A stretch of 64,000 bases of DNA from Megascapheus bottae (lineage: Eukaryota; Chordata; Mammalia; Rodentia; Geomyidae): contig JANJXV010000037.1 in the NCBI GenBank assembly GCA_024803745.1, positions 5,531,001 to 5,595,000 on the forward strand. Direction: 5' to 3'. The notes beneath the pieces were generated by a model. That model was not told the origin of the DNA. It saw nothing but the letters and a program-made list of their open reading frames with translations, and ran no database searches. The translations under genes were made by a program, and so were the position numbers. Shown here in pieces: positions 20,877-31,700 of this stretch (positions within the stretch are counted from its first letter, which is position 1; each line of letters starts with the position of its first letter).

Positions 20877-22120
20877 GCATGCAAGATTTGTTTTTCTCTG
20901 GGAGCTTAAAAAATTTCATGAGGTGAAAATAGAAATGTGGTCAGCTCAGAATAAAGGAACAACTCTAACGTTTTTAGTATCTTAAACATTGCAGTTTTGC
21001 TGTGACATCCAGAGAATAAAATAGATGAGCCTGTATAAATTGGGGTCCTTAGGAACTTTAACAAGTAAGATTCCAGAACATTGTATTCAGGGGATAGGAG
21101 AACTTTCCAGGGATGTTTCAGATAGTCCTTCAAAGCAGCCCAGTGGGCTGTGCTCTTATTGGTCTTGTGATTGCCCTGCTTGACTCAAGATGAAGATCTG
21201 TCTGAATCACAGAGGAGCACACTGCTTTTGATCCTCCACACCCCAGGTGGCTGATGGCATTTTCCCTTTTCATTCCCTGAGGGGTTTTAGAGAAGAAATG
21301 AAACCCCATAGTAATTCATATTCACACTGTGCCCATCTACTCCTCTGTCTCTCTCTCTGAGGCTCTGATCCGCTTCTTAACTTGACTCTAAAATGACCTC
21401 AGAACTTAACTGACTTATTTCCAGAATGAAAGGGCAAATTTGGATTTTGATCATTATTTTTATGTGATGAGAAAAGAAACAGAATGCCCCTTGTCCAAGA
21501 TTTCTCATATACTGGAATGTATACAATAAACACATGTATAGAATCAATGCATAGACTCATGCATAAATCTTTTATATTTAGGTGTATGTTCTCTGCCTGT
21601 TGGGATTATTTCTTCAACTTCATCTCTATTGACATTTTAGACTGAATAATTCCTTGTTATTGGAAGGAATCGTCTGAATTCTGGGAAGCTTACAGTATCC
21701 CTGGCTTCTATTTATTAGACAACAGATACTCTTCCTCCCCTACCAATGTCTGTTGCCAGACATTGCCAATATCCCCTGAAGCCAAAGGACATATGAATGA
21801 CCTCACTTCAGAAACTCTAATAAATATGACTGCCTAAAAGACATACACAATGCAAATCAGCAACTAAACATCTCTAAATCTGCTCTTAACTTCTTTTGAA
21901 CAAAGATTCAAAAGGTCGAGGATTCAATGAAAGATGACATTTAAATCCAAAAGAAAAATCTTTACCACAGATGTTTGTGCTTCCTACTGCATAATATTAA
22001 GAGTTCATATATGTGAAAGTACTCAAAGATAAAGCCATAAAGGATTGTTACAAGAAAAATCCAGACTTCCTGAGCTTCAATTTGTTCATCTAGAAAATTG
22101 TAATTATAACCTGTTGACGA
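20877..22120. other. No gene seen
   Basis: Unique sequence of about 1.2 kb. There are acceptor-like tracts near 21250 and 21350 but no paired donor with an open frame. Confidence 0.4.
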
Positions 22121-22124
22121 TGTA

Positions 22125-22250
22125 TTCATTCAACAAATATTTATTATGTACCCATTATGTACAGGTAAGGAGAGGTAGTGATGAGATAGCTACAATAGAA
22201 AGCAGAAATAAATGTAACAAGTCCCCTTTGTGCTAAGTACATTAAAAGAA
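22125..22250 (+). repeat. L2 3' end
   Basis: 'attcattcaacaaatattta' followed by 'ttatgtacccattatgtaca' is the highly conserved L2 3' motif ('tattgagcacctactatgtg'). Confidence 0.7.
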
Positions 22251-22494
22251 ATAGTTGAACATTTAGGGTTGGAGACTGAGGAGTCTGAGGTGGTCTGGCA
22301 AAGCCCTCAGAGGCTAACTGGGATGACAGGGCTAAAGGATGGGAAAGTGCTCAATTTGAAGGAATGAAAGTGTAACAAATGAGTTACTGAAAGGTGTCTA
22401 TAGGTCCTTTAGCACATCTATGGAAAGTAGTCCACTTTGTTCCTCATCTGAAACAAAAGTAGGAGTTTACACAGGAATGGACATCCATATAATG

Positions 22495-22562
22495 TAGCCT
22501 TGAGAAAGCTTAAGGACAGTGCTCAGGTCCCGAGTTCAAGACCCAGAACTGATGAAAAAATA
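22495..22562 (+). repeat. Right-monomer SINE fragment
   Basis: Only the distal half of the shared right monomer remains ('gccttgagaaagcttaagga', 'gtcccgagttcaagacccag') with a short A tail. Confidence 0.65.
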
Positions 22563-22586
22563 GAATGAAAAGGACCGAGGCAAGGA

Positions 22587-22639
22587 GTCTACAGTATATT
22601 AAAAGAAATGAGTCTACACTATATTAAAAGCAATGAGGA
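22587..22639. repeat. 26-bp direct duplication
   Basis: Two adjacent near-identical units begin 'gagtctaca' and contain 'tatattaaaag'. They differ at two positions. Confidence 0.85.
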
Positions 22640-23250
22640 AACCGTTGGTGGGTTTAAGCAAGAAAACTAGCATGATTTACTGCTTAGAGAAAGATACTTT
22701 ACTGTGCTTGAAAATATTCGATAGACTCTTAAGTACTGATGAATATGAGTTTTGACTCAATAATCTCATTTAATCAATGCTCATCTAGCCATTCTGCCAA
22801 GTCTCCTCCTATACTGATCTAATTAACATATGTCAAAAATCTCTTGAAGCTCTCTAGCAATGTAACTTTTATTATGGCAAAATATAGGCAACATGGTTTT
22901 TCCCAATATAAGTAAAATTTCATGCTTGGAAAGTAGATAAGTTCCATGCCTATAGTTCAGGGCCTCAGATCTCAAAAGAAATCTTCACTTATCAGCAATG
23001 ATATACATGATCATGCCTACCATACTTTATTGTTTATGCATTATCAATTTGTACATTTTTAAACTTAAAACTAGGAAAAATTTCAAATCTGCAAGCCTCA
23101 TATCAAAATTTCATCTCTGAAGAGAGTTATGATGGTTTTAGCTAAAGAAATTGTTTTGTTCATTTCCATTGAATTCTTCACTCCAGCAATGATAGTACCT
23201 CCTTCTATTTGCCCTGTCATCTTTTAAATTTTTTCTTCTATAAATTAGTC
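22640..23250. other. No gene seen
   Basis: Unique sequence, no supported feature. Confidence 0.4.
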
Positions 23251-23261
23251 CATTGCTGCCT

Positions 23262-23385
23262 GCCTTTTTTTCCTTCTTTCCTTCCTTTCTACCTTCCTTC
23301 CTTCTTCCCCTCCCTCCCTCTTTCCTTCCTTCCTTTTCTCCTTCTCCTCCCTTTCTTCTGCCTCCCATTGTTCTTCCCCTCCAAA
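23262..23385. repeat. Polypyrimidine simple repeat (CCTT/CTCC)n
   Basis: About 120 nt of nearly pure C/T on the plus strand, mixing CCTT and CCCT units. Confidence 0.9.
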
Positions 23386-23465
23386 ATGATTTAATAATCA
23401 TCTATATTATGAAGTCAAAACCATGAGGGATACTGAGAATACTATTGCAAAAATGACTTAGTCAC

Positions 23466-23690
23466 TAAGTGCCAGTGACTTATGTCTGCAATCCTAACTA
23501 CTCAGGAAGCTAAGATCTGAGGATAAAGGTTTGAAGCCAGCCTGAGCAGGAATTGCTGTAAGACTCTTATCTCCAATTAACCACCACAAAGATCAAAGTG
23601 GATGGAGCTTTGGCTGAAGTGATAGAGCACCCAATTTGAGCTCAAAAGCTAAGGGATAGTGCCCAGGCCCTGAGTTCAAGCTCAGTACAC
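23466..23690 (+). repeat. 7SL/B1-headed dimeric SINE
   Basis: Head 'gtctgcaatcctaactactc' and 'tttgaagccagcctgagcag', spacer 'gactcttatctccaattaac', right monomer 'ctttggctgaagtgatagag' and 'gccctgagttcaagctcagt'. The tail runs into a CA repeat. Confidence 0.88.
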
Positions 23691-23701
23691 ACATGTGTGT
23701 G

Positions 23702-23744
<43 letters not shown>
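23691..23744. repeat. (CA)n microsatellite at SINE tail
   Basis: An imperfect lead-in, then an uninterrupted CA run from about 23706, starting at the end of the SINE right monomer. Confidence 0.95.
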
Positions 23745-23745
<1 letters not shown>

Positions 23746-26310
23746 AGTCTTTAAAATCCACCTTCTTGTTTTTGATACACAGATTCTGACTGAAAGAAGA
23801 CTGAGACCTGAGACAGTTTTGTGGGGACACTAACAAGTAACTAAGACATTCCACCCTGTGTAATTTGTGCTATAGGGAAAATCACCTTGCTTAGTATAGG
23901 AAACAGAAGGTTTTTATGCTAGAAAGTATGTCCAAGTTGAGGTTCAGAGAAGACAAGGTTATTATTTTAAAGGCTTAGAAATGGGTATTGTGCTCTTGGT
24001 AGACATATATGTAAAGAAAGCTTACCTGAAAGGTAAGCTTACCTGAAAGCCTACCTGAAAGCTCTAGTGGAGCTTTGAAATCAAAGGAGTCAGGAGAGGT
24101 AAGCAGGAAATAGATCATGAAGAATCTTACAAGCTATGTTTATAAGATGGTGGAAAGCGGTGAGGAATAACAAGGAATTATAACAAACAAGGTATGTGAT
24201 TATGTTTGTCTTCAGAGAAAGTATTCAAGATCCAGGAATGACAATGGATTCAAAAGACAAGGTGAATGTCAGTAGACTACAGAAGAATGTCTGAAAATAA
24301 CAGTACAGATTGAACAAGTTAGATGCATGTAGATAAATTTGTTGGGTACTCAGAAAAAAGTACCTTAAGAAAAGCTGCTGTTTTCATGTGGCCATGGGGT
24401 AGTTCTTCAGAACAGCAATAGCTGAGTTCAGGAATTCTCATCTGGAGATGCTCTCTTAGAGTTGTTTTGAGACTAATCATTGTTCATCCATGTCCTCTTG
24501 TTTGTCCCAAATAGCTTTGGCTTTTCTTATTCTCCAAGTGGGGAATTTCTTCTTGCTGATATTTTTCCTCTTGGGAATCATCCAATGTTCCCTTGCTGCA
24601 TTAAAGTATCAACTGACTTTAAAAAATAATGAAATGAATACTATGCAAGCATCTGTCAAGGGAATGATTGGAACGTAGGCACAAAACTCTGTTGTATCAA
24701 ACCATGCAGAAATGAATCTGTCCCCCTAAGACTTTTGTAACACACGCCCACGATAGAAAGCAAGGGGATTAATCAAACAGTGGCTGCACTTAGCAGTGTT
24801 GTGACTGCAGTGTAGAAGAAAACATCTCGAGATCTAATGAGAAGACCTGAGGTGCTGTTATCTGCCCTGAAGACGTCCTGCTTAAAAAGCAAAACAAACC
24901 ACATTAAACATTTACATCATTACCCAAGAATGTGTTATAGTTACATGCTTCGAAGTATAGGCCCTACTTGTTTGGAAAACAAAGAGGTATGTGGAGATCT
25001 AAGAGGTGAGAAAACTGATTCTGGAAGTTGAGTGCAACTGGAGCTAAGCCTGGGATGGATCTAGGTTAGAGGACAAAAGAAATGTGTCCCCACATTACAG
25101 TGATTTAAAAATAAAGACAACCATGGGCAGGAAGCAGAGGTAGGAGAATAATGGGTGACTTTGAAGCTAACACATAAAAATTACGAGGGGTGAGGACTCC
25201 AAAATAGAATTATTATAGGAAAAATATCTATGAATAGGGGAAAATGGTTATCCTTAGCTCCAGCTATAACTCATCCAAACATCTTGGCCAAGTAAATACT
25301 TAGTGTACATCTATGCTGCCTTTCACTCCTCAGACACTTTGGGTATTAAATAATAGAAGAGGTGTGACCAAGCATTGTGGATCCTAAGTAATTAATTGCA
25401 AGCATGATTACTATGATTTCTAACACTTCCACAAGTTTTTTTTTTGTATCTTTGAACAAGTTCTTTTGTCAAAACATGGTCCAAACAGCTGACTCCGAGC
25501 CCTGTCTCGCCATTCTTGCCAGAAATGCATGCTTTCCTTCCTCACATTGCTTTGCAGAATTCTCTGTCCAGTTACTGTTTTGTACATTTTTATCTTTCGC
25601 ATCTTGTGTATATCTGGTTTGACAGATTCCAGTATGATTAAACAACTCAACAAACTGAATTCAGCTTGCAAAACAATATAGATTTGACCTAACTTAATAT
25701 TCAATCTTTAATCTTATTGGGAATATATGTTTTGGGGGGTCATGGTCTGAGTCCTTTGCTTCTTTCAGAGGTCTGTGCAGGATATTACACAGTTTCAATA
25801 ACTAATCTCTGACAGAACTGCCCAGAAAGTAGATTGTTACTTCTCCTTATGTTGAAAAGTGTTGGCTTAACAGATTTTCCATCATGTTCTTCAGCTAATA
25901 TTTTTAGAGAGAAAACAGAATTTAATTGGGTGGCTTCAATGACCCCAGAACAGTAGCTTCTTGAGCTTATCCTTGTCTGCTTAATTCATGTAAATTCTTT
26001 GCAATGAACTTCCTCTTGTGTTCTGCAAGGAAGGGCTATGCATTTTTTCCATAGGTTCCAGTGTAATGAAGATCCACTAAGATAGGACTTTTGATTGATG
26101 ACTGCATTTAAGAAGCTATTTAAGGAGTATTAGGTTTCCATGTTCTTTGATCAGGACCAGCTTTTTAAAACTGCTCTTTTCTCATCAGCAGCAGTCTGAC
26201 AGGGAACATTCTGTTTGCATTTCATTTTTATTTTTAGGCATTTGCAAATGAGCTTAGCTTGAAACAGCAATCTGCTCTATCCAGAGGGGGGCAGAACAAT
26301 GTCAAGATTC
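23745..26310. other. Long stretch without a supported gene
   Basis: About 2.5 kb of unique-looking DNA. It contains the hairpin/tandem structure at 24018-24065. Frames at 24490-24678, 24837-25031 and 25420-25704 are short and show no recognised domain or good splice pair. Confidence 0.4.
24018..24065. repeat. Hairpin within a triplicated 'acctgaaag' unit
   Basis: AAGCTTACC and its exact reverse complement GGTAAGCTT surround a 5-nt loop (24018-24040). The unit 'acctgaaag' appears three times in succession (24024, 24041 and 24053). Confidence 0.9.
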
Positions 26311-26319
26311 ATGTTCACA

Positions 26320-26450
26320 TTGTACCAAAATTCATCCAGCAAATGAATCATGGCAAGTCCTATTCTAGGTACTGAATGTTCAAGGATATGGTGGCAATCC
26401 AGCTCTTAGAACCAGTGAGTCCATAGACTTGTAAGGATGTAATTAATTAA
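26320..26450 (+). repeat. L2 3'-end fragment (diverged)
   Basis: 'aaattcatccagcaaatgaa' then 'caagtcctattctaggtact' resembles the L2 terminus. Confidence 0.5.
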
Positions 26451-26559
26451 AATAATGGTCATTGCTGTAAATGGGTGATACTGGGCATTATTAGAGATTT
26501 CAGACTATTCAGTAAGCCATCTTATAGACTTAAGCAATGGGGCAGCCTATCTAACTTGT

Positions 26560-26640
26560 AATTCTTGTATTGAGATTTAATCTTCCCAAGGACTTTCAAT
26601 TTACAGAGGGGATAGTGGATTCAGGAAGGTCCCCTAGCTG
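26560..26640 (-). repeat. MIR, antisense (short)
   Basis: 'ttcccaaggactttcaattt' with 'acagaggggatagtggattc' matches the antisense MIR core ('cccattttacagatgagga'). Confidence 0.4.
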
Positions 26641-26641
26641 G

Positions 26642-26880
26642 CTGGGCGCAGTGGCTCATGCCTGTCTTTTCCAGCAACATGGGAAAGCACAAGATGGCGA
26701 ATCACCACAGCTCAGGTCAGCCAAGGCCAGTCCAGATATAAAGTAATATATGATCTAAAAAAAATAATCAGCAAAAAATGGGGCTAGAAATGTGACTCCG
26801 ATAGTAGAGCACTTCCTTGCCAGTGAAAGATACTTTTCTGCCCTTGTCAACGAAACCAAAACCCACAGAAACCCAAAGAA
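26642..26880 (+). repeat. 7SL/B1-headed dimeric SINE (diverged)
   Basis: The head starts 'ggctgggcgcagtggctcat', the most 7SL/Alu-like head in the window. The middle is rearranged, and the right monomer 'gactccgatagtagagcact' is heavily diverged. Confidence 0.65.
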
Positions 26881-27399
26881 TTATCTAAGGTCGTAGGGTG
26901 AGGCATCAATATAGTCAACTTGATTTCCAAGAGTATGCTTTGCCTCCCCAAAATTAAAGAATAAAAATAAACAAACAAGACATGTCAGAGGAGCTGAAAT
27001 ACCTCTACAACAAAAACCATAATGCACTAAAGAAATTAAAGACTTTCCAATATTCATGGACTGGCAGAATTAAATCTTGTAAACCTGATTGTTTTAGTAT
27101 TAGTAAAAGGAATCTACTTACTAAATGCAATCCCCATTAAAATTCCATCAATGCTTCACAGAAAAAAAAATCCTAAAATCCATATGGAAACACCAAAACC
27201 TTGATAGTCAAAGTACTTTTGAACAAAGCAGGATTAAGGGGCTATTAAAATATCTGATTTTGAATTCAAATTATTTTATAGGGCCATAGAAACCAAACAA
27301 CATGGTACGAATACACAATTGATGTGTAGACCAGTAGAATTGAAAAGTTACCTATGAAAAAATCCCACACAATGACACCAACCTAATTCTTTCTTTTCT

Positions 27400-27592
27400 T
27401 CTTTTTTTTGTCAGTCTTGGTGCTCGAATAGGGGGCCTGGAAACTGTCCTTGGACTTTCTAGTCTAGCACTCTACCACTTGAGACACAAGCACCACTTCC
27501 AGCTTTTTCTGTGTATATGGTACTGAGGAATTGAACCCAGGATCTTTGTGCATGCTAGGCAAGCACTCTACCACTAGGCCAAACTCCTGACC
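27400..27592 (-). repeat. IDL-Geo SINE, antisense, inside L1
   Basis: T-rich start, antisense Geo ('agcaccacttccagcttttt'), antisense ID-like head ('tgctaggcaagcactctacc'). The flanks are imperfect copies of the same target ('caacctaattcttt' left, 'caaccagattcttt' right). Confidence 0.88.
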
Positions 27593-27605
27593 CTCAACCA
27601 GATTC

Positions 27606-27799
27606 TTTTTTTTTAATTTTTGCCAGTCCTGGGGCTTGAACTCAAGGGCTAGACACTGTCCTTGGGCTTTTTCAAGGCTAGCTCTCTACCCTTGAGCACC
27701 ACTTCCAGCCTTTTCTGTATATGTGGTACCAAGGAATCGAACCCAGAGCTTCATGCATGTGAGGCAAGCACTCTACCACTAGGCCATGCTTCCAGCCCC
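27606..27799 (-). repeat. IDL-Geo SINE, antisense, adjacent copy inside L1
   Basis: A second copy in the same direction, directly next to the first. Its right flank ('caatatgattctt') is a third version of the target motif, so the second insertion used the duplicated site of the other. Confidence 0.88.
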
Positions 27800-27854
27800 A
27801 ATATGATTCTTGACATAGATATTTAAACTATTGTTAGAGAAAAGACATCATCCT

Positions 27855-27990
27855 TTTTGTTTCTTTTTTGTTTTGTTTTGTTTTGTTTTTTGTTTTTGTT
27901 TTACCAATCCTGGGACTTGAACTCAGGAATAGGACCTGGGTCTTCGTGGATGCTAGGCAAGGGCTCTACCACTAGGCCAAACTCCTGGCC
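27855..27990 (-). repeat. IDL-Geo SINE, antisense, internally deleted
   Basis: 'ccaatcctgggacttgaact' jumps directly to 'gggtcttcgtggatgctagg' and 'actaggccaaactcc'. The central part covering most of both monomers is missing. It follows a (TTTTG)n run. Confidence 0.8.
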
Positions 27991-29155
27991 AAAAGACATC
28001 GTCTTTAAGAAATGGTGTTGAGTAAATTGGACAGCTACATAAAGAAGACAGAAACAGTCTCTTATACCATACTACAAACAACAACAACAAACAAAAATCA
28101 ATTCAAAATGGACTGAATCCCTTTATATAAACCCCAATAGCTTGAAGTCACTACAAAAAAAAACACAGGAAAGCCATACCTCAAGAATAAGACATAGCAA
28201 TGATTTTCTACACAAGACTCCAATTGCTCAGGAAATAAATGACTAGTGAGATCACACCAAATTAAATGCTTTGCACATCAAAGGAAATAATTACCAGGGT
28301 GAAGAGATACCTACAAAACAGGAGTAAATCCTTGCCAATTATATATGTGAAAAGGGAGCATTATTATATGAAAAAAGAAAAAACAACCTTCAAGAGAACA
28401 AATGATATGATCAATAAATGAGCAATTTAACAGAGTATTTTCAATAGTAGTACAAATGGTCAATAAATACATGAACAGATGTTTAACTTCTTTAGCTTTA
28501 GGGAAATACAAAGTCACACCACAATGAGATTCCAATGTATTTCAGTCAGAATGACAATTGTCAAGACAGAAAACAACCAATGTTGATGAGGATGCAAGAA
28601 ATCCTTATCTACTATGGATGGGAATGAGCATGAATCTATTTTTAGATTTTTGAGCCTCAAAACTGTCATATGGTCCTGTCAGACCACTTTGAGGTACATA
28701 CCATAAAGAATCAAAGTCAGCATATAATTGAGGTGTGTGAATGCCAGTGTTTATTGTAGCACTATTAACAACAGCCAAGTTATACAATTAATCTAGATAT
28801 CCGTCAGTGGGTGACGGAACAAAGAAATGCAGAATATACACACAATGGAGTTTATTCAGCTATCAAGCAAAATGTTATTGTTCATTTGCTGGAAAATGAA
28901 TGGAATTAGAGATGATCATGTTAATTATGCTACCTGGAATAAGACCCAATAAAACAAGTATCACATGTTTTCTGTCATATGTGGAATCTAGAAGCAAACA
29001 AGAAGTTGAACAAAAGACCTGAATGTAGAAATTGAGCTGTTTAGGTGAGTAAGGGATTAGAAGGGAGAGGGGACAAGAGAGGACAATGACATACATCAAA
29101 ATGATCAAATATATTATGTGTATGTATGAAATCCATTAAAAGTCTTTAAAAATCC

Positions 29156-29380
29156 AGTAAAATTGGTAATTGATTGTTCAGGTCTGAAGGTAGAAGGAGT
29201 GATTTATACATTCATTGAATTTTCACTGGTGGATGATGTTGAAGAATCTGACAATCAAATCCCAATATTCAAGGCCTTAATAAGTGATAGTTCACATAAC
29301 CTATGATAGCATTCATAAATGAAGGCTGCTTTTATGTTCTACATAATAGTAAGAAAATAGCAAAAATATTATTCTCAAGT
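29156..29380. other. No gene seen
   Basis: Short unique stretch between the L1 and the next SINE. Confidence 0.35.
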
Positions 29381-29382
29381 GC

Positions 29383-29610
29383 CTTTTTTTCCATTGGTAC
29401 TGGGCTTAAACTCAGGCCCTTGTCACTCACTGTCCTTTAGTTTTTAGCTCAAGACTGAGACTACAAATTCACTCTCAGCTGTTTTGGTGATTAATTGGAG
29501 ATTAGAGTCTCACCAACTTTCCTGGCTTTTAGTCATAATCCTCAGATCTCAGTCTCCTGCGCAGCTAGAATTACAGGCGTGAGCCACTGGCATCCAGGCC
29601 TTTCTTCGAC
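29383..29610 (-). repeat. 7SL/B1-headed dimeric SINE, antisense
   Basis: 'ttggtactgggcttaaactc', spacer 'aattggagattagagtctca', head 'cctgcgcagctagaattaca' and 'gtgagccactggcatccagg'. Confidence 0.85.
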
Positions 29611-30638
29611 AAGTATCAATTTTAGTGAAATCTCTTTTAAATGTTTAATGAGCTTCAAGATGACAACACCTTTAACTGAAAAGTACTGAGCAGTACAAAT
29701 ATCCAGGGATAATCATTAATTCATGACCCATGCCTCAGGAATCAAGCAAGTAGAGCTCAGGCACAATGACAAAATGACAGTGTGGGAGCCAAAAAATAAC
29801 CTACTTGCAACCATCACACATTAATCTGTGCCACACAGGCAGAGAACATCATTTAAATTGGTTGCAAAAATACATTCAGCCATGAGAAATTGTCTTCACG
29901 TATTGCAAAGAACATTTTTGAGTCCAGTGCTCATGCCAATGTCTACCTTTTGAGTCAAGGGTTCACTGTTCAGGTCTTTCTGCTCAGTATAACTTTTGTG
30001 CCCAACAAAATAAAATTATTGGACAGAATAATTACATATAAATGCTGCTGAGCTATTAGTCTCAAGGGGCCAATTTTCCAGCCATTTATTGCCATCTGAA
30101 ATGTCAAATTTGTTACACAGAGGGCATGATAATACATACAACGTCCTCTTCTAAATAGAATATGAAAGGCACTAACCAAATAATCAGTACTATAACCGCC
30201 AATGCTGAAAACAGTAAGCTGTTGCTTTAGTTAATAAGGTGATCTAAATGAATTGCATAGATGATTTCATGAAGAAAACATTGCATAATAAAAATCACTA
30301 CCTAATACTCCTTCCTCAGTTCAAAGACCATTTGTTCTTAAAGGAGCCTAGTATCTGTTTACGTTTTCATAGCTTTCCAGGGCCCTGGAGATAATCTAAA
30401 ACCAGAAGGTTCAGCTTTAAGTTCTATATTGATTACTGTCTCATCTGAGTCTAAAACAGTCATTTTACTCCAACCTGTGAACATAAAGCACTGATAGCAT
30501 CCTACAGGATTCAAAGGAAGGAACTGCTACTCAAACACACTGAAAGCTGACATTATAGGCAATGTACAACTCTGTTCTACTAAAAGAGCCTTATGTTGAC
30601 TTTGCCTGCCTAATGTCCTTTCTGTGGCTTTTCTTTAT
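29611..30638. other. No gene seen
   Basis: About 1 kb of unique sequence, AT-rich, no supported exon or repeat. Confidence 0.4.
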
Positions 30639-30647
30639 AGTGAAGGA

Positions 30648-30884
30648 GCCGGGCCTAGTGGCTCACACCTATAATCCTAGCTACTAAGTAGGCTGAGATA
30701 TGAGGCTCAAGGTTCAAAACCAACCCTGGCAGAAAGGACCTGAGATGCTTATCTCTAATTAAACGGTAGAAAACTGAGAAGTGAGGCTTGGCTCAAGGGT
30801 AGGGTGGTAGCCTTGAGCCTAAGAGCTCAGAGACAAAGCCCAGGCCGAGTTCAAGTCCCTTGACTCCCCCATGGAAAAAAAAAA
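30648..30884 (+). repeat. 7SL/B1-headed dimeric SINE with target duplication
   Basis: A full-length sense copy: head 'ctcacacctataatcctagc', spacer 'gcttatctctaattaaacgg', right monomer 'gaggcttggctcaagggtag', and an A tail. Flanked by the exact 9-bp duplication AGTGAAGGA at 30639-30647 and 30885-30893. This shows that the 7SL-headed dimer was mobilised as one unit. Confidence 0.92.
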
Positions 30885-30934
30885 AGTGAAGGACACTAAG
30901 CTTTCTTTCTGAAACATTTTCTCTTCTTTTATTC

Positions 30935-31135
30935 TACCAGTACTAGGGTTTGAAATACTTTACTTAAAGCTGGTGTTGTTCTGCTTGAGCCGCACCTCCA
31001 GTTCTGGCTTTATGCTTGTTAATTGGAGATACGAGGCATGTCGATTTTTCTTCCCTGGGTGGACTTTCAACTATAATTCTCAGATCTCAGCCTTCAGAGA
31101 AGCTAGGATTATAGGAGTGAGCACAAGTGCTTGAC
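30935..31135 (-). repeat. 7SL/B1-headed dimeric SINE, antisense
   Basis: 'accagtactagggtttgaaa', 'ttctgcttgagccgcacctc', 'aattggagatacgaggcatg' and 'tcagatctcagccttcagag'. Diverged but with both halves. Confidence 0.82.
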
Positions 31136-31374
31136 TTGAAGGAGTATCTTGTTTTAGTTCACACAGTTCAGTTTATCTGAAAAAAAAATTGGCTAGGGAA
31201 AGGTAACCTTCCAAAGTATAAAGCAAAGTCCAACACGGAAAGGCAGGGTTACACTGAGATTTCATGACATCTTTTGAGTCCATGGAATCTAGCTTGCTGC
31301 CTCTTACTCTGAATACGTTAGCAATTGCCTAATCTGTGCTAGAAGCAACCAAAGTCCTTAGAGATTTCTTTTTT

Positions 31375-31478
31375 TTTCTGGTTAATAATCTTTTTTTATT
31401 GTAATTAGTAAAAGGGTTACATGATATTTGCCAGATAGAAGGTGCATTAATTCACATACATGGATACCCTTTCACATG
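31375..31478 (-). mobile_element. Severely 5'-truncated L1, antisense, with target duplication
   Basis: About 104 bp of antisense L1 3' end ('ttattgtaattagtaaaagg', 'ttcacatacatggataccct'). Flanked by GAGATTTCTTTTT at 31361-31373 and 31479-31491. Confidence 0.9.
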
Positions 31479-31637
31479 GAGATTTCTTTTTGTATAGGCA
31501 AGGAAGGCTTGCTCTTACAGAACTCAGTTTGGTTACAAAAACCAATACATTCCTAGTTTCAGTTAGCTTCAACATTTCTCTGGAAATTCAGAAAACACTA
31601 ATTTTTGCAAATATTAGATTATAGTGTCTATTTATCT

Positions 31638-31700
31638 ATCCATATATGCATGCATGCATGCATGCATACATACATACATACATACATACATACATACATC
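31638..31700. repeat. (ATGC)n/(ATAC)n compound microsatellite
   Basis: Five 'atgc' units pass into about nine 'atac' units. Confidence 0.95.

Larger units (their letters stand above)
26950..29155 (+). mobile_element. L1, 3' part of ORF2 and 3' UTR, old, interrupted
   Basis: Conserved L1 blocks appear in order on the plus strand: 'tccccattaaaattccatca', 'aaaatccatatggaaacacc', 'aaatggtgttgagtaaattg', 'caattcaaaatggactgaat', 'acaccacaatgagattcc', 'gttgatgaggatgcaagaaa' and 'tttattgtagcactattaac'. It is full of stops. Three antisense SINE segments interrupt it between about 27390 and 27990. Confidence 0.85.

Noticed and set aside
22150..22180. Donor-like 'acaggtaagga'
   Set aside because: It lies in an L2 3' end, with no upstream acceptor and open frame.
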